Positions 16,506-24,403 of a DNA stretch of 33,534 nucleotides are shown in pieces; the stretch's first letter is position 1, and every line of letters starts with the position of its first letter. Source of the stretch: Streptomyces antimicrobicus (lineage in GTDB: Bacteria; Actinomycetota; Actinomycetes; Streptomycetales; Streptomycetaceae); assembly GCF_020532625.1 (NCBI RefSeq), contig NZ_JAJAUY010000063.1, positions 1 to 33,534 of the forward strand, given 5' to 3'. The notes beneath the pieces are model-generated. The model was not told the DNA's origin. It searched no databases and saw only the letters and a program-made list of their open reading frames with translations. The position numbers and the translations under genes were made by a program.

Positions 16506-17300
16506 TCAGCCCCGCGCGGCCCGTTCGTACAGCTTCTTCGCGTCCGCGTCGAAGAGCGCGGCCGTGGAGTCCACGTCCGTGTCCCCGCCGCTGAGCACCC
16601 CGATCAGCTTCCCGGCCCGGCCGGGGCCTCGGTCGGCGATCCAGGGGCTGCCGCTGGTGCCCGTCCAGAAGCCCGCGCAACTGATGTAGAGCATGTCGGG
16701 GTCGTCCTCGTCGTGACCGGTCCGGGTGCTGCACGAGACCGGCTTGTTCTCCGGGTTGTGGTCGGAGTCCGGGTAGCCGACCACGGTCACCTCCCGCTCG
16801 TACTCCGAGGCCCAGTCCGGCGCCGGTGCCTGGTCGCGGCCGACCACGTCCTGCACGCTGCGGCCGTTCTTGTCGGGCTCGACGGTGAGGAAGGCGTAGT
16901 CGGCGGTGTCCTCGCCCCACTTCGTCCACCGCTCGTCCACGTGGATGGAGCGGACCTTCCAACGGCCCAGCGGCTGCCGCCCCGAACCCCCGCCGGAGAA
17001 GGCCGGGGCGAAGGAGAGCTCGCCGATGGCGAGGCCGTCGTGGGCGACCTCGCCGGGTTCGCCGCCGGCGCCCTCGGGGGCCACGCAGTGCGCGGCGGTG
17101 GCGACGACGTTCCCCTTGGGGCTGTCCACCACACTCGCCGTGCACCAGTGCTCCCCGTTGGCCATCAGGACGCCCACGGCCGGGAAGGGGGAGGTCACCG
17201 CGAGCGGCTCGTCGTCCGCGGTCCTCAGGAACGCGACCGCGGCCAGCGCCGCGATCCCGGCGGCGGCCGCCGCCGACGCTCCCTTGACCGCCGGTCTCAC
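16506..17300 (-). CDS. Exported or membrane-tethered trypsin-like serine protease
   Basis: 264 residues. The GTG at 17300 overlaps the stop of the upstream esterase by 4 nt (GTGA), which fixes the start and predicts translational coupling. An Ala-rich hydrophobic segment (residues 8-25) is a signal peptide or anchor. The chymotrypsin-like domain shows the triad H70 (ATAAHC), D133 (TADYAFL) and S213 (GTSGSPW), plus the C53-C71 pair that usually forms the disulfide next to the catalytic His. The glutamyl-endopeptidase/V8-like subgroup is possible because Ser, not Gly, follows GTSG. It is third in a predicted operon with two esterases, so it could process them or act on the same surface substrate. 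Confidence 0.92.
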   Translation of the reverse strand: MRPAVKGASAAAAAGIAALAAVAFLRTADDEPLAVTSPFPAVGVLMANGEHWCTASVVDSPKGNVVATAAHCVAPEGAGGEPGEVAHDGLAIGELSFAPAFSGGGSGRQPLGRWKVRSIHVDERWTKWGEDTADYAFLTVEPDKNGRSVQDVVGRDQAPAPDWASEYEREVTVVGYPDSDHNPENKPVSCSTRTGHDEDDPDMLYISCAGFWTGTSGSPWIADRGPGRAGKLIGVLSGGDTDVDSTAALFDADAKKLYERAARG

Positions 17301-18559
17301 CGTGCGCCGGGGTCGGGGGTCGGCGGCAGCAGTACCTTGCTGATCCACTCCAGCGAGCCCTCCCTCATTCCGCGTACGTACGACTTTCCGTTGTGCTCCC
17401 CATCCTGGATCACCTGGAGCCGGGTGTGCACGGGGCCCCGGGTGTAGTCCCGCATGAACTTCTCGGCCTTGTCGCGGCCGGACTCGGCGGTGCCGATCTG
17501 GAAATTGATCCAGACGTCCGGGCCGCCGGCGGCGATGAGCTTCTCGGCCAGCTTCTCCGGGTTGTTCTCGTCCATGGCCCGCGTGTTCCCCTTCCACAGC
17601 GGGGAGTCGGGCACGATGTCGACCCCGCTGGCGATCACCGCCTTGAAGCGGTCGGGGTGCTTGAGGACGTGCTTGAGCGCACCGAAGCCGCCGGAGGACG
17701 ACCCCATGAAGGCCCAGCCGTCACGGGAGGAGAAGGTGCGGAAGTTGGCGCGGACAAAATCCGGCACGTCCTCGGCCATCCAGGTGCCCATCCTGGGCTG
17801 ACCGGGGATGTCGGAGCCGTCGAAGTGGTGCTTGGTGTCGGCGTTGATCACCGGCATGACGAGGACGAACGGCAGGCTCCGGCCCGCCTTCGCGCCGTCG
17901 GTCACGGCCTGCTGGAGGCCGAGGCCGGGGCCGGTCCCCCAGTAGTTGGTGGGGTAGCCGCGGCCGCCCGGCAGCGAGATCAGGACCGGGAACGCGCTGC
18001 GCTCGTACCGCTTGTCGTAGTACTCCTTCGGCGCCCACACCCATACGTCGCCGGTGAAGCCCGACTTCGCGCCCTTGAGGGTGGTGCGGGCGACCTGGGT
18101 GCCGTCCGGCAGCCGGCTGGTCCGGACGAACTCCGCCCGCGGCCCGGTGGGCATCAGGACCCCGGGCCGCGACTCGGCCGCGCCCGCGGCGGCCTCCTTC
18201 ACGTGGCCGAAGGAGGCGGGGTCCCCTATGTCGGAGAACACCCCGAGCTTGTACGCCCCGGCGGTGGCCGCGAGGACGAACGCGACCGCGCCGGCGATCA
18301 GGAGCGTACGGCGGCTGCGGCGGCGCGGTCGGCGGCCGGTCCCGGGGTCGGTGTCGGGGTCGGTGCCGGCGCGGGGGCCGGTACCGGTGCCGGTGCCGGT
18401 GTCGGCACCGGTACCGATGCCGGTCTCGACCCCGGACCCGGTACCGATGCCGGTCTCGGCTCCGGATCCGGCCTCGGCCGCGGACCCGGCCGCGGACCCG
18501 GCCGCGGACCGTCCGGCGGTCTTGGAGTTGCGCTGTTCCAGCTGGTCGTGCTGCACCAC
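17297..18559 (-). CDS. Membrane-anchored alpha/beta-hydrolase esterase (Ag85/EstD-like), copy 1
   Basis: 420 residues from GTG at 18559 (GGGA 6 nt upstream); an in-frame GTG at 18592 without a ribosome site would add 11 residues, and the GTG directly after 18559 is also possible. The N-terminus is a low-complexity Gly/Thr/Ala/Ser tract (about 15-75) coded by GGTACC-like hexamer repeats, then RRPRRRSRR and one transmembrane helix (about 85-103), giving an N-in, C-out anchor. The outside domain is a PF00756-type esterase: LPGGRGYPTNYW, the nucleophile elbow GSSSGG (Ser at about 288) and the C-terminal His in GEHNGKSYVRGM (about 389). It is closely related to the next gene upstream. Relatives include mycolyltransferases and S-formylglutathione hydrolase; here an external ester is likely the target. 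Confidence 0.9.
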   Translation of the reverse strand: MVQHDQLEQRNSKTAGRSAAGSAAGSAAEAGSGAETGIGTGSGVETGIGTGADTGTGTGTGPRAGTDPDTDPGTGRRPRRRSRRTLLIAGAVAFVLAATAGAYKLGVFSDIGDPASFGHVKEAAAGAAESRPGVLMPTGPRAEFVRTSRLPDGTQVARTTLKGAKSGFTGDVWVWAPKEYYDKRYERSAFPVLISLPGGRGYPTNYWGTGPGLGLQQAVTDGAKAGRSLPFVLVMPVINADTKHHFDGSDIPGQPRMGTWMAEDVPDFVRANFRTFSSRDGWAFMGSSSGGFGALKHVLKHPDRFKAVIASGVDIVPDSPLWKGNTRAMDENNPEKLAEKLIAAGGPDVWINFQIGTAESGRDKAEKFMRDYTRGPVHTRLQVIQDGEHNGKSYVRGMREGSLEWISKVLLPPTPDPGAR

Positions 18560-18658
18560 GAATCGTCCCGTTCTGATGGGTCCCCCTTGCACCCTTTACA
18601 GAGGGGTGAACGAGTCGACGGGTTGCCTCGGACCGGTGAGATGTACCCGATGCGCCGC

Positions 18659-19912
18659 TCACCCCGCGGCGGGCTTGGGTCCCTTCATGATCTTGCTGAC
18701 GGCCTGCAGGCCCTGCTCCTTCATGCCGCGGACGTAGTCCCAGCCGTTGTGGTCGCCGCCCTTGATCTCGTAGACGTCGATCTTGATGGGCCCCTTGCCG
18801 TGGTCGCGCTGGAACTTCTCCAGCCGGTCCCGGCCGCCCTCCTTCGTCCCGTACTGGAAGTTCACGTAGACCTCCGGGCCCTTGGCCGTGATCAGCTTCT
18901 GCGCGAGCTTGCCGGGGTCGTTGGCGTCCATCTCGGCCTTGAAGCCCTTCCACAGCGGGGAGTCCGGGGCCGTCTCGCCGCCGTTGGCGATCACCGCGCG
19001 GAACTTGTCCGGGTGCTGCATCAGCTGCTTGAGGCCGACGAACGCGCCGGAGGAGTTGCCCATGAAGGCCCAGCCGTCGCGGGACTTCCAGGTGCGGAAG
19101 TTGGCGCGGGCGAGCTCGGGGACGTCCTCGGCCATCCAGGTGCCCATCTTGGGCTGGTTGGGGATGTCGGAGCCGTCGTAGTAGTACTTGTTGTCCGGGT
19201 TGAGCACCGGCATGACCAGGATGAACGGCAGGCTGGTGCCCTTGCCGACGCCCTCCGCGACCGCCTTCTGCAGGCCGAGGCTGCGGTCGGCCCAGTAGTT
19301 GGTGGGGTGGCCGTTGCCGCCGGGGAGCGCGATCAGCACCGGGAAGCCGCTCTTGGCGTACTTCGGGTCGTCGTACTCCTTGGGCGTCCAGACCCACACG
19401 TCGCCCTCGAAGCCGGACTTGGCTCCCTTGAGGCGGGTCTTGGATATTCGGGTGCCGTCGTCGAGCTTGCTGGTCTGCTTGAACTCCGCGGCCGGGCCGG
19501 TCGGCATGGACAGGTCGGGGTCACCGCTGGGCTTGGCCGCGCCGGTGCCGGGGGTGCCGCTTCCCTTCGCGTCCGCGGGCGGCTTGCCGTAGCTCACGGT
19601 CTCGCCGTTGCCGTCGAACCAGTCCGTCTTGAAGTACGCCCAGCCACCGCCACCGGCGAGCAGCGCCACGACGAGGCCCGCGCTGATCCAGATCTTCTTG
19701 CGCGACTTGCGGGGCGGGGCCGGCGGCTCGTCGTCGTGGTACGGGGGCCCGGGCGGCGGCGGGCTCTGCGGCGGCAGGCCCTGGTAGCCGGGCATCTCCT
19801 GCGTGGCCTGGGCCGCGTACTGGGGCTGAGGGCGGTACGGCCGCGGCGGCTGCGGCGGCTGTCCCCCGTACGGCTGGTCATCGGGCCGCGGGCGCTGCGG
19901 GTACTGGTGCAC
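18659..19912 (-). CDS. Membrane-anchored alpha/beta-hydrolase esterase (Ag85/EstD-like), copy 2
   Basis: 417 residues from GTG at 19912 (GGAG 9 nt upstream). The cytoplasmic N-terminus is Pro/Gln/Tyr-rich (1-68), followed by RKSRKK and a transmembrane helix (about 74-93). The esterase domain repeats the layout of copy 1 almost line for line: LKGAKSGFEGDVWVW, LPGGNGHPTNYW, DGSDIPNQPKMGTWMAEDVP, the nucleophile elbow GNSSGA (S287) and the His in GGDHNGWDYVRGM (H388). The pair arose by tandem duplication; their N-terminal tails differ completely while the catalytic halves are conserved. The gap to copy 1 is under 100 nt with no terminator, so this is the first gene of a three-gene operon. Confidence 0.92.
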   Translation of the reverse strand: MHQYPQRPRPDDQPYGGQPPQPPRPYRPQPQYAAQATQEMPGYQGLPPQSPPPPGPPYHDDEPPAPPRKSRKKIWISAGLVVALLAGGGGWAYFKTDWFDGNGETVSYGKPPADAKGSGTPGTGAAKPSGDPDLSMPTGPAAEFKQTSKLDDGTRISKTRLKGAKSGFEGDVWVWTPKEYDDPKYAKSGFPVLIALPGGNGHPTNYWADRSLGLQKAVAEGVGKGTSLPFILVMPVLNPDNKYYYDGSDIPNQPKMGTWMAEDVPELARANFRTWKSRDGWAFMGNSSGAFVGLKQLMQHPDKFRAVIANGGETAPDSPLWKGFKAEMDANDPGKLAQKLITAKGPEVYVNFQYGTKEGGRDRLEKFQRDHGKGPIKIDVYEIKGGDHNGWDYVRGMKEQGLQAVSKIMKGPKPAAG

Positions 19913-20044
19913 GGACTTCGCTCCGAACGGTCATGACTGCCCTCGGCGGACAGACGGACAGAGAGTGGCTTGGGTATCCCTTTACCCGAGATGCGTGAAC
20001 GCGGCTTCCGGGTTTCACCTCCGCGACAAAAGATGAGATGCGTC

Positions 20045-20482
20045 TCACCGCTGGGCGTCGAGCACCTCGGCCGCCCGCCCGAGCAGCGAGACCAGCAGCT
20101 CGCGCTCCTCGTCGCCGAACGCCGCCGCGAGCGCCCGCTCCACCCGTACGGCCGCGGCGTCGGCGATCTCCATCACGGCCCGCCCCTCGACGGTCAGCCG
20201 GGTCTCCAGGACGTTGCGGTGCCACTCGTGGGGGCTGCGCTCGATCAGGCCGCGTTCCTGGAGGTTCTTCAGCACGGTGTTCATGGTCGGCGGCGTCACC
20301 CCGCACAGCCGCGCGAGCGCGGCGGCCGAGATCCCGGGCTTCTCGGCGAGCCAGAGCAGGGCGGCGTACTGCGCGACGGTCACCCCGGCCGGCTTGAGCG
20401 CGGCGTTCTTGGCCGCGACCAGGGCCTGCTCGGCGCGCTTGATGTGCGAGCCGATGCGCTCGTCGGGGGGCATGGAGGTCAT
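20045..20482 (-). CDS. MarR-family transcriptional regulator
   Basis: 145 residues. The winged helix spans about 30-105: VTVAQYAALLWLAEKPGISAAALARLCGV, the recognition helix TPPTMNTVLKNLQERGLIER and a wing ending in LTVEGRAVM; flanking helices form the dimer interface. MarR proteins usually repress a divergent gene and release DNA when bound by an aromatic or oxidant ligand. It starts at ATG 20482; a -10-like TAGGAT (minus strand, 20494-20489) ends 6 nt before it, so it may be leaderless, though AGGA could be a ribosome site. A second ATG three codons in is possible. The palindrome TTAGAGCTCTAA lies 27 nt upstream, so autorepression and control of the divergent SMP-30 gene are expected. Confidence 0.93.
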   Translation of the reverse strand: MTSMPPDERIGSHIKRAEQALVAAKNAALKPAGVTVAQYAALLWLAEKPGISAAALARLCGVTPPTMNTVLKNLQERGLIERSPHEWHRNVLETRLTVEGRAVMEIADAAAVRVERALAAAFGDEERELLVSLLGRAAEVLDAQR

Positions 20483-20500
20483 CCCCGCATCCTAAAACCC

Positions 20501-20529
20501 TTGCGAGGATTAGAGCTCTAACATAACTT
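20501..20529 (+). promoter_or_regulatory. Promoter of the SMP-30 gene with embedded MarR operator candidate
   Basis: TTGCGA (20501-20506), a 17-nt spacer and TAACTT (20524-20529) make a good vegetative-type promoter facing the SMP-30 gene. The perfect 12-bp palindrome TTAGAGCTCTAA (20510-20521) lies wholly inside the spacer. The same palindrome covers the expected -35 position of the divergent marR gene, so one bound dimer could shut both. Confidence 0.7.
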
Positions 20530-20609
20530 CGACCTCGCACTACTGATCGCTATCTAACAACGCCGGCAACTGCGTGAGTGCAGGCACCGGGGGACGAGGA
20601 AGCAAGCAC

Positions 20610-21677
20610 ATGAAGCGGCACAGGAAGGCGCATGCGATGGGACACACGAAGGGGCACGCGAAGGGGCACGCGAAGGGGCACCTGACGGGACCCGCAGGCG
20701 GCGCGAAGGCCCTGAGGACGGTGGCGGGGACGGCCCTGGCGGTGACGGCGCTGGCGGCGGGGACGCTCGCGGCCGCGGCCCCGGCCGGGGCCGCGACGCA
20801 GGGCGGCCGCGTCGCGACGGCGTTCGTCCTGCCGGGCGCGAAGGTCTACCCCGAGGGCATCGCCCAGGACGCCCGCACCGGTGACGTGTACGTGGGCTCG
20901 TACGCGGACGGCACCGTCTACCGCGCCCGACCCGGCCGGGCCACGGCGGAGGTCTTCCTGCCGGCCGGCACCGACGGCCGCGACACGGCGAACGGGCTGC
21001 GCGTCGACGCGCACGGACGGCTGTGGGTGACGGACTCGACCACGGGCGTCGCGGTCTACGACCCCCGCAGCCGCACCCGGCTGGCCCACTTCGAGGTGCC
21101 GGGCTCCGCCCCGTTCTTCGTCAACGACCTCACGATCACCCCGGACGGCACGGCCTACCTCACGGACAGCCTGCGCGGCACGATCCACCGCGTGACGCCC
21201 GCCCAGCTGGCGCAGGGCTCAGGCGCCCTGGAGCCGGCGTACACCCTGCCCGTCGCCCCGGGCGCGATCGGCCTGAACGGCATCGTCTCCGACCCGGCCG
21301 GCCGCTGGCTGCTCGCGGTCGACATGACGGCGGGCGTCCTGCACCGCGTGGACCTGCGCACGGGCGCCCGCAGCGAGGTCACGCTCCACGGCGGCGACCT
21401 GAAGCACGCCGACGGCCTGCACCTCTCCCCCGACGGCACCCTCCGGGTGGCGCACAACACCACCAACACCCTGACCCGCTGGCGCCTGACCGACGACGCC
21501 ACCCACGCCCACCTGACCCGCACCCTGACGGACCCGAACCTCCAGATCCCCACCACCCTCACCCACACCCGGGGCCGCACCCTGGTGGTCCGCTCCCAGT
21601 TCGACAAGGGCGGCCCCATGACCCCGTCCACCGGCACCCCGACCACCTTCACCGTCGCGACGATCCGGGGCCTGTGA
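20610..21677 (+). CDS. Secreted SMP-30/gluconolactonase-like beta-propeller protein
   Basis: 355 residues from ATG at 20610 with GAGGA 9 nt upstream; a GTG 12 codons earlier is in frame but has no ribosome site. The N-terminus is odd: about 20 residues rich in His, Lys and Gly (GHTKGHAKGHAKGH) coded by a 12-bp tandem repeat (20648-20683), before an Ala-rich signal core that ends near AGAATQG. The rest is a six-bladed propeller of the SMP-30/LRE type, with blade motifs such as YPEGIAQDARTGDVYVGSYADG, NGLRVDAHGRLWVTDS, NDLTITPDGTAYLTDS and ADGLHLSPDG. Family members are Ca-dependent lactonases or related hydrolases; the metal site is not fully assignable. It is divergent from marR and probably controlled by it. 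Confidence 0.9.
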   Translation: MKRHRKAHAMGHTKGHAKGHAKGHLTGPAGGAKALRTVAGTALAVTALAAGTLAAAAPAGAATQGGRVATAFVLPGAKVYPEGIAQDARTGDVYVGSYADGTVYRARPGRATAEVFLPAGTDGRDTANGLRVDAHGRLWVTDSTTGVAVYDPRSRTRLAHFEVPGSAPFFVNDLTITPDGTAYLTDSLRGTIHRVTPAQLAQGSGALEPAYTLPVAPGAIGLNGIVSDPAGRWLLAVDMTAGVLHRVDLRTGARSEVTLHGGDLKHADGLHLSPDGTLRVAHNTTNTLTRWRLTDDATHAHLTRTLTDPNLQIPTTLTHTRGRTLVVRSQFDKGGPMTPSTGTPTTFTVATIRGL

Positions 21678-21717
21678 CGCAGGGGGCCGGTCGCCCACGG
21701 CCTCAGTGGCCGGGTGG

Positions 21718-22143
21718 TCAGCGCAGATACCGCTGTACGGTTCGACGGGAGCAGCCCAACAGCTCGGCGACGTCGTTGATCAGCCAACCGTCGTCAACCA
21801 GCCTCCTGGCGGTGCGGACGCGGTCCGACAGGGCCTCGTCGCGAGGAAGAGGCAGCAAGGCGGCGATGGCGTCCCGGTCTTCCGGTCCGAAGCCGCCGTA
21901 CCATCCCGATCTCGCCTGAGGATCCTCGGCTCGCAGCGCGACCGCGAGGCAGTCCAGGCGCACCCCGCAGCGGGCGCAGCCGGCCAATGTCTCCGGCTGC
22001 GGCCTCTGCCGGTCGGACGGGTGGTAGAGGTCGACGTCCGAGCCCCGGCATGCGGCTCCGGAGAAGTCGGAGGTACTGCTCGTCTCGATCAGAGCCACAA
22101 GTTCTCGCTCACGACCATGAAGGAATTGCAAGACGTGCTTCAC
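21718..22143 (-). CDS. WhiB-like Fe-S protein with C-terminal helix-turn-helix
   Basis: About 141 residues. The WhiB core has four cysteine ligands in the standard spacing: C32 (AACRGSD), C55 and C58 (CARC) and C64, binding a [4Fe-4S] cluster, followed by a GWYGG turn (79-83) like the conserved G[VI]WGG. Unlike typical WhiB proteins, which end in a short basic tail, residues about 105-140 form a helix-turn-helix, with WLINDVAELLGCSRRTVQRYLR as the recognition part. WhiB-like proteins control development, redox response and antibiotic resistance with the principal sigma factor; an own HTH suggests direct DNA binding. The start (GTG 22143) is uncertain: the ribosome site is weak and an in-frame TTG lies 4 codons in. 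Convergent with the SMP-30 gene. Confidence 0.88.
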   Translation of the reverse strand: MKHVLQFLHGRERELVALIETSSTSDFSGAACRGSDVDLYHPSDRQRPQPETLAGCARCGVRLDCLAVALRAEDPQARSGWYGGFGPEDRDAIAALLPLPRDEALSDRVRTARRLVDDGWLINDVAELLGCSRRTVQRYLR

Positions 22144-22388
22144 CCAAGCGTTGAGCTCACGGCCGTATCAGGCCACGAGTGATCGACAAAGGTGGGCGGG
22201 ATATCCCCGGCACACCCACTTGACGCCTTTCGGGCCCTGCCCGACGTGGCTGCAAGCGGCATCGAAAGACCCGCTACCCCCGAGACGTGCCGACCTGGAA
22301 GCAGTGGCTCGCAGATTCGGCGTTGCCGCCCTCGACCGTGGGGAGGTGGGGTTCGCGGATCGTCCGTGTCGCGTCAGGATCGACTCCA

Positions 22389-22425
22389 CGGTGGGTGGCG
22401 TCCGTGCTTCGGACGGCACCCACCG
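22389..22425 (-). terminator. Long terminator hairpin after the ParB-domain gene
   Basis: A 16-position stem with one G-G mismatch (22389-22404 pairing with 22410-22425) closed by a TGCTT loop. It begins 8 nt past the TAG stop of the ParB-domain gene. The quality of the hairpin supports that gene as a real transcription unit. The remaining 22144-22388 has no convincing gene and should hold the promoter of the WhiB-like gene. Confidence 0.85.
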
Positions 22426-22432
22426 GGCTTCG

Positions 22433-24403
22433 CTAATCGTCTGCGAAGTCTTCCTCGAAGGCGTCGTCCCCGAAATCGTCGTCCGAGTCGTTTGATTCGT
22501 CGGGATGCGGACCGTGTCGCCTGATACTGAGCTGCTGCCAGAGCGGAAGTTTGAACAAGACGTCCTGCAAGACATTCCGCCATGCTTCACAGTCGCCCTT
22601 GTCGGCCCCGAGTGAGTCGATCACTCGGGTGCCGTCGTCCGACTTGACGCCTTCCACCGCCTTGACGGCGGCCTCCAACTCCTGAACGGCCACGGCAAGG
22701 CCGTGCAGCGCATTACCGAGGAGTTCGGCCGGGTTCTGCGGAGCCGGAGTCAGGGACGGGCCGACGCCGGCTGGGGGAAAGGTGCGCCGGAGATCCGAGT
22801 CGCTGACCAGAACATCCCGCCCATTCGGGTTTCGGACGATCTGCCCGGACTCGTCGACCTTACGGGCCCTACGTCCACCGGAGAAGTCGTGCAGGGTCTG
22901 CGCCAACTGGTGCACCCCGTGGGCCGAGCCTCGCATGCGGTCGATCACCTCACCGGGGTGGCGGCGGTCGGGTTGGTCGTTGTCCGACGTACCTCGGTCG
23001 GCGGCGATCTGGCCGTTGATCACGAGCGGATAGGCACAGCGCGCCGCCAGTTCGCGGGTGGCCGGACCGGGCTCACCTTCTTGCACCTCGCCCAGAGCCG
23101 CTGCGGCGAGCTCGTCCGCCGTGCGAAACGTCGCCTGCCAGTCCTTGGCCAGCTCCCCGGAGAACGCCGACTTCAGATACTTCCGCATCCGTTCGCGCTT
23201 GCGGCCGTCCTCTTCGGTGACGGAGCGCATGACCAGGGACGACGCAACGTCGAGGAGCAGTTTCGTCGTGATGTTCTTGCGTGTGCTCTGGCTGGTGATG
23301 GCGACCCTGACCGCCGAGTGGACAGCTTGGTCGCGTTCGGAGAACAGCCGGACGATCGCGGCCGCCCGCGTGGTGGGGTCGGCACTGAAACCCGCCGCCC
23401 GCGCCTGTTCCGGCGTGAGCGCCCCGCGAAGCCAGTCCGCCCTCGCCTTGGTGATGAGTCGCTGCCGTTCGATCTCGTCCACCACCGCGTCGGCAAGGGC
23501 CTCGTTCTCAGCAGCCTCTCCCCACGGCTTGGGGTAGTCCACGTGACGCAGAGCCACCAGCGACTTCACCGCGACACCGAAGTCGGCCGTGGTCCCGTTG
23601 TTCGGCTCGAACCCGACCAGGAGGAGGGCGGGCAACTTCTCGCAGCGGAGCATGACGGCCAGCTCGGGATCGATCTGTTCCGGGTCCTCCGCCTCGGACA
23701 CCGCTTCGTTGAGCTTGCGGATGTGGGACCGAAGTTTGGCCACGTCCTGGACGTACGGCACGTCGGCCGACCGGATACCGAGCAAGTCGTGGACGGAGGT
23801 CACACGACTGGATCCTTCGGCAGTGACGGGAACGGTCACATCAGACGTGTCGTCCTGGTGCTGGAACGTCGTGGCGGCGAGCCAGACTTCCGTCATCACG
23901 CCCTGGTTACGAATCGAATCACGCCAGTCGTTGTGATCGAGCACGTACTCCTTGGCCTGTTGGGCCGCCCAGGCTAGGTGCTCCTGATTGGCGAGCTTCT
24001 GAAGGAGCTCGGGCCGGCCGTCCGGCGCCGCCGTCGATTCGGCCAACGGGCGAAAACGCGTGCTCTCCCCCTTACCGATCATGTCGGACACGGAGTGCCG
24101 ACGAGACGGCCCGGTGCGTGGGTTCTGTGGGTCGGGAACGATGCGCCGGGCCCATACCTCCGTCCGGATCGCCAGGATGAGGCCGCCCGGCACGGGCAGG
24201 CGCTCGGGTGCTTCCGCGGCTTGGCGGGCGGCGGAAGGATCCACTGCCGCCTGGGCGAGGGCGAGCGCGGCGGGCTCCCTCATCTTGAAACGCTCGACGA
24301 GCTTGTCCGCGAGCTTTTGGGTTGCGGCCGTCAACGCAGGCTTCGGCAGTAACTGAACCGGGCGGGGAAGTACCGTCTCACCCGCTGTGAGCGGTAATGC
24401 CAT
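22433..24403 (-). CDS. Orphan ParB/Srx-domain protein with acidic C-terminal tail
   Basis: 656 residues from ATG at 24403 (GGAG 8 nt upstream); an in-frame start 39 codons earlier has no support. Two hallmarks of the ParB/sulfiredoxin nucleotide-binding fold are visible: box I, RRIVPDPQNPR (residues 86-96), and the box II EGSSR (196-200) in VTAEGSSRVTSVHDLLG, preceded by WRDSIRNQGV (160-169), the usual helix and GV turn. About 60 extra residues lie between the boxes. The central part (about 210-420) is helical; no classical ParB HTH is obvious. The last 22 residues are almost all Asp/Glu. ParB domains bind or hydrolyse CTP or ATP, and some are nucleases. With no ParA, methylase or toxin beside it, its role is open. 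Codon bias is weaker than in neighbours, suggesting acquisition. Confidence 0.75.
   Translation of the reverse strand: MALPLTAGETVLPRPVQLLPKPALTAATQKLADKLVERFKMREPAALALAQAAVDPSAARQAAEAPERLPVPGGLILAIRTEVWARRIVPDPQNPRTGPSRRHSVSDMIGKGESTRFRPLAESTAAPDGRPELLQKLANQEHLAWAAQQAKEYVLDHNDWRDSIRNQGVMTEVWLAATTFQHQDDTSDVTVPVTAEGSSRVTSVHDLLGIRSADVPYVQDVAKLRSHIRKLNEAVSEAEDPEQIDPELAVMLRCEKLPALLLVGFEPNNGTTADFGVAVKSLVALRHVDYPKPWGEAAENEALADAVVDEIERQRLITKARADWLRGALTPEQARAAGFSADPTTRAAAIVRLFSERDQAVHSAVRVAITSQSTRKNITTKLLLDVASSLVMRSVTEEDGRKRERMRKYLKSAFSGELAKDWQATFRTADELAAAALGEVQEGEPGPATRELAARCAYPLVINGQIAADRGTSDNDQPDRRHPGEVIDRMRGSAHGVHQLAQTLHDFSGGRRARKVDESGQIVRNPNGRDVLVSDSDLRRTFPPAGVGPSLTPAPQNPAELLGNALHGLAVAVQELEAAVKAVEGVKSDDGTRVIDSLGADKGDCEAWRNVLQDVLFKLPLWQQLSIRRHGPHPDESNDSDDDFGDDAFEEDFADD

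Noticed and set aside
17393..19936. 847-codon plus-strand frame opposite both esterase genes
   Set aside because: Antisense to two paralogous genes; the similarity of its halves is simply the complement of the duplication.
21698..21712. CGGCC/GGCCG hairpin between the convergent SMP-30 and WhiB-like genes
   Set aside because: Only a 5-bp stem, within chance for this GC content, though a terminator is expected somewhere in this 40-bp gap.
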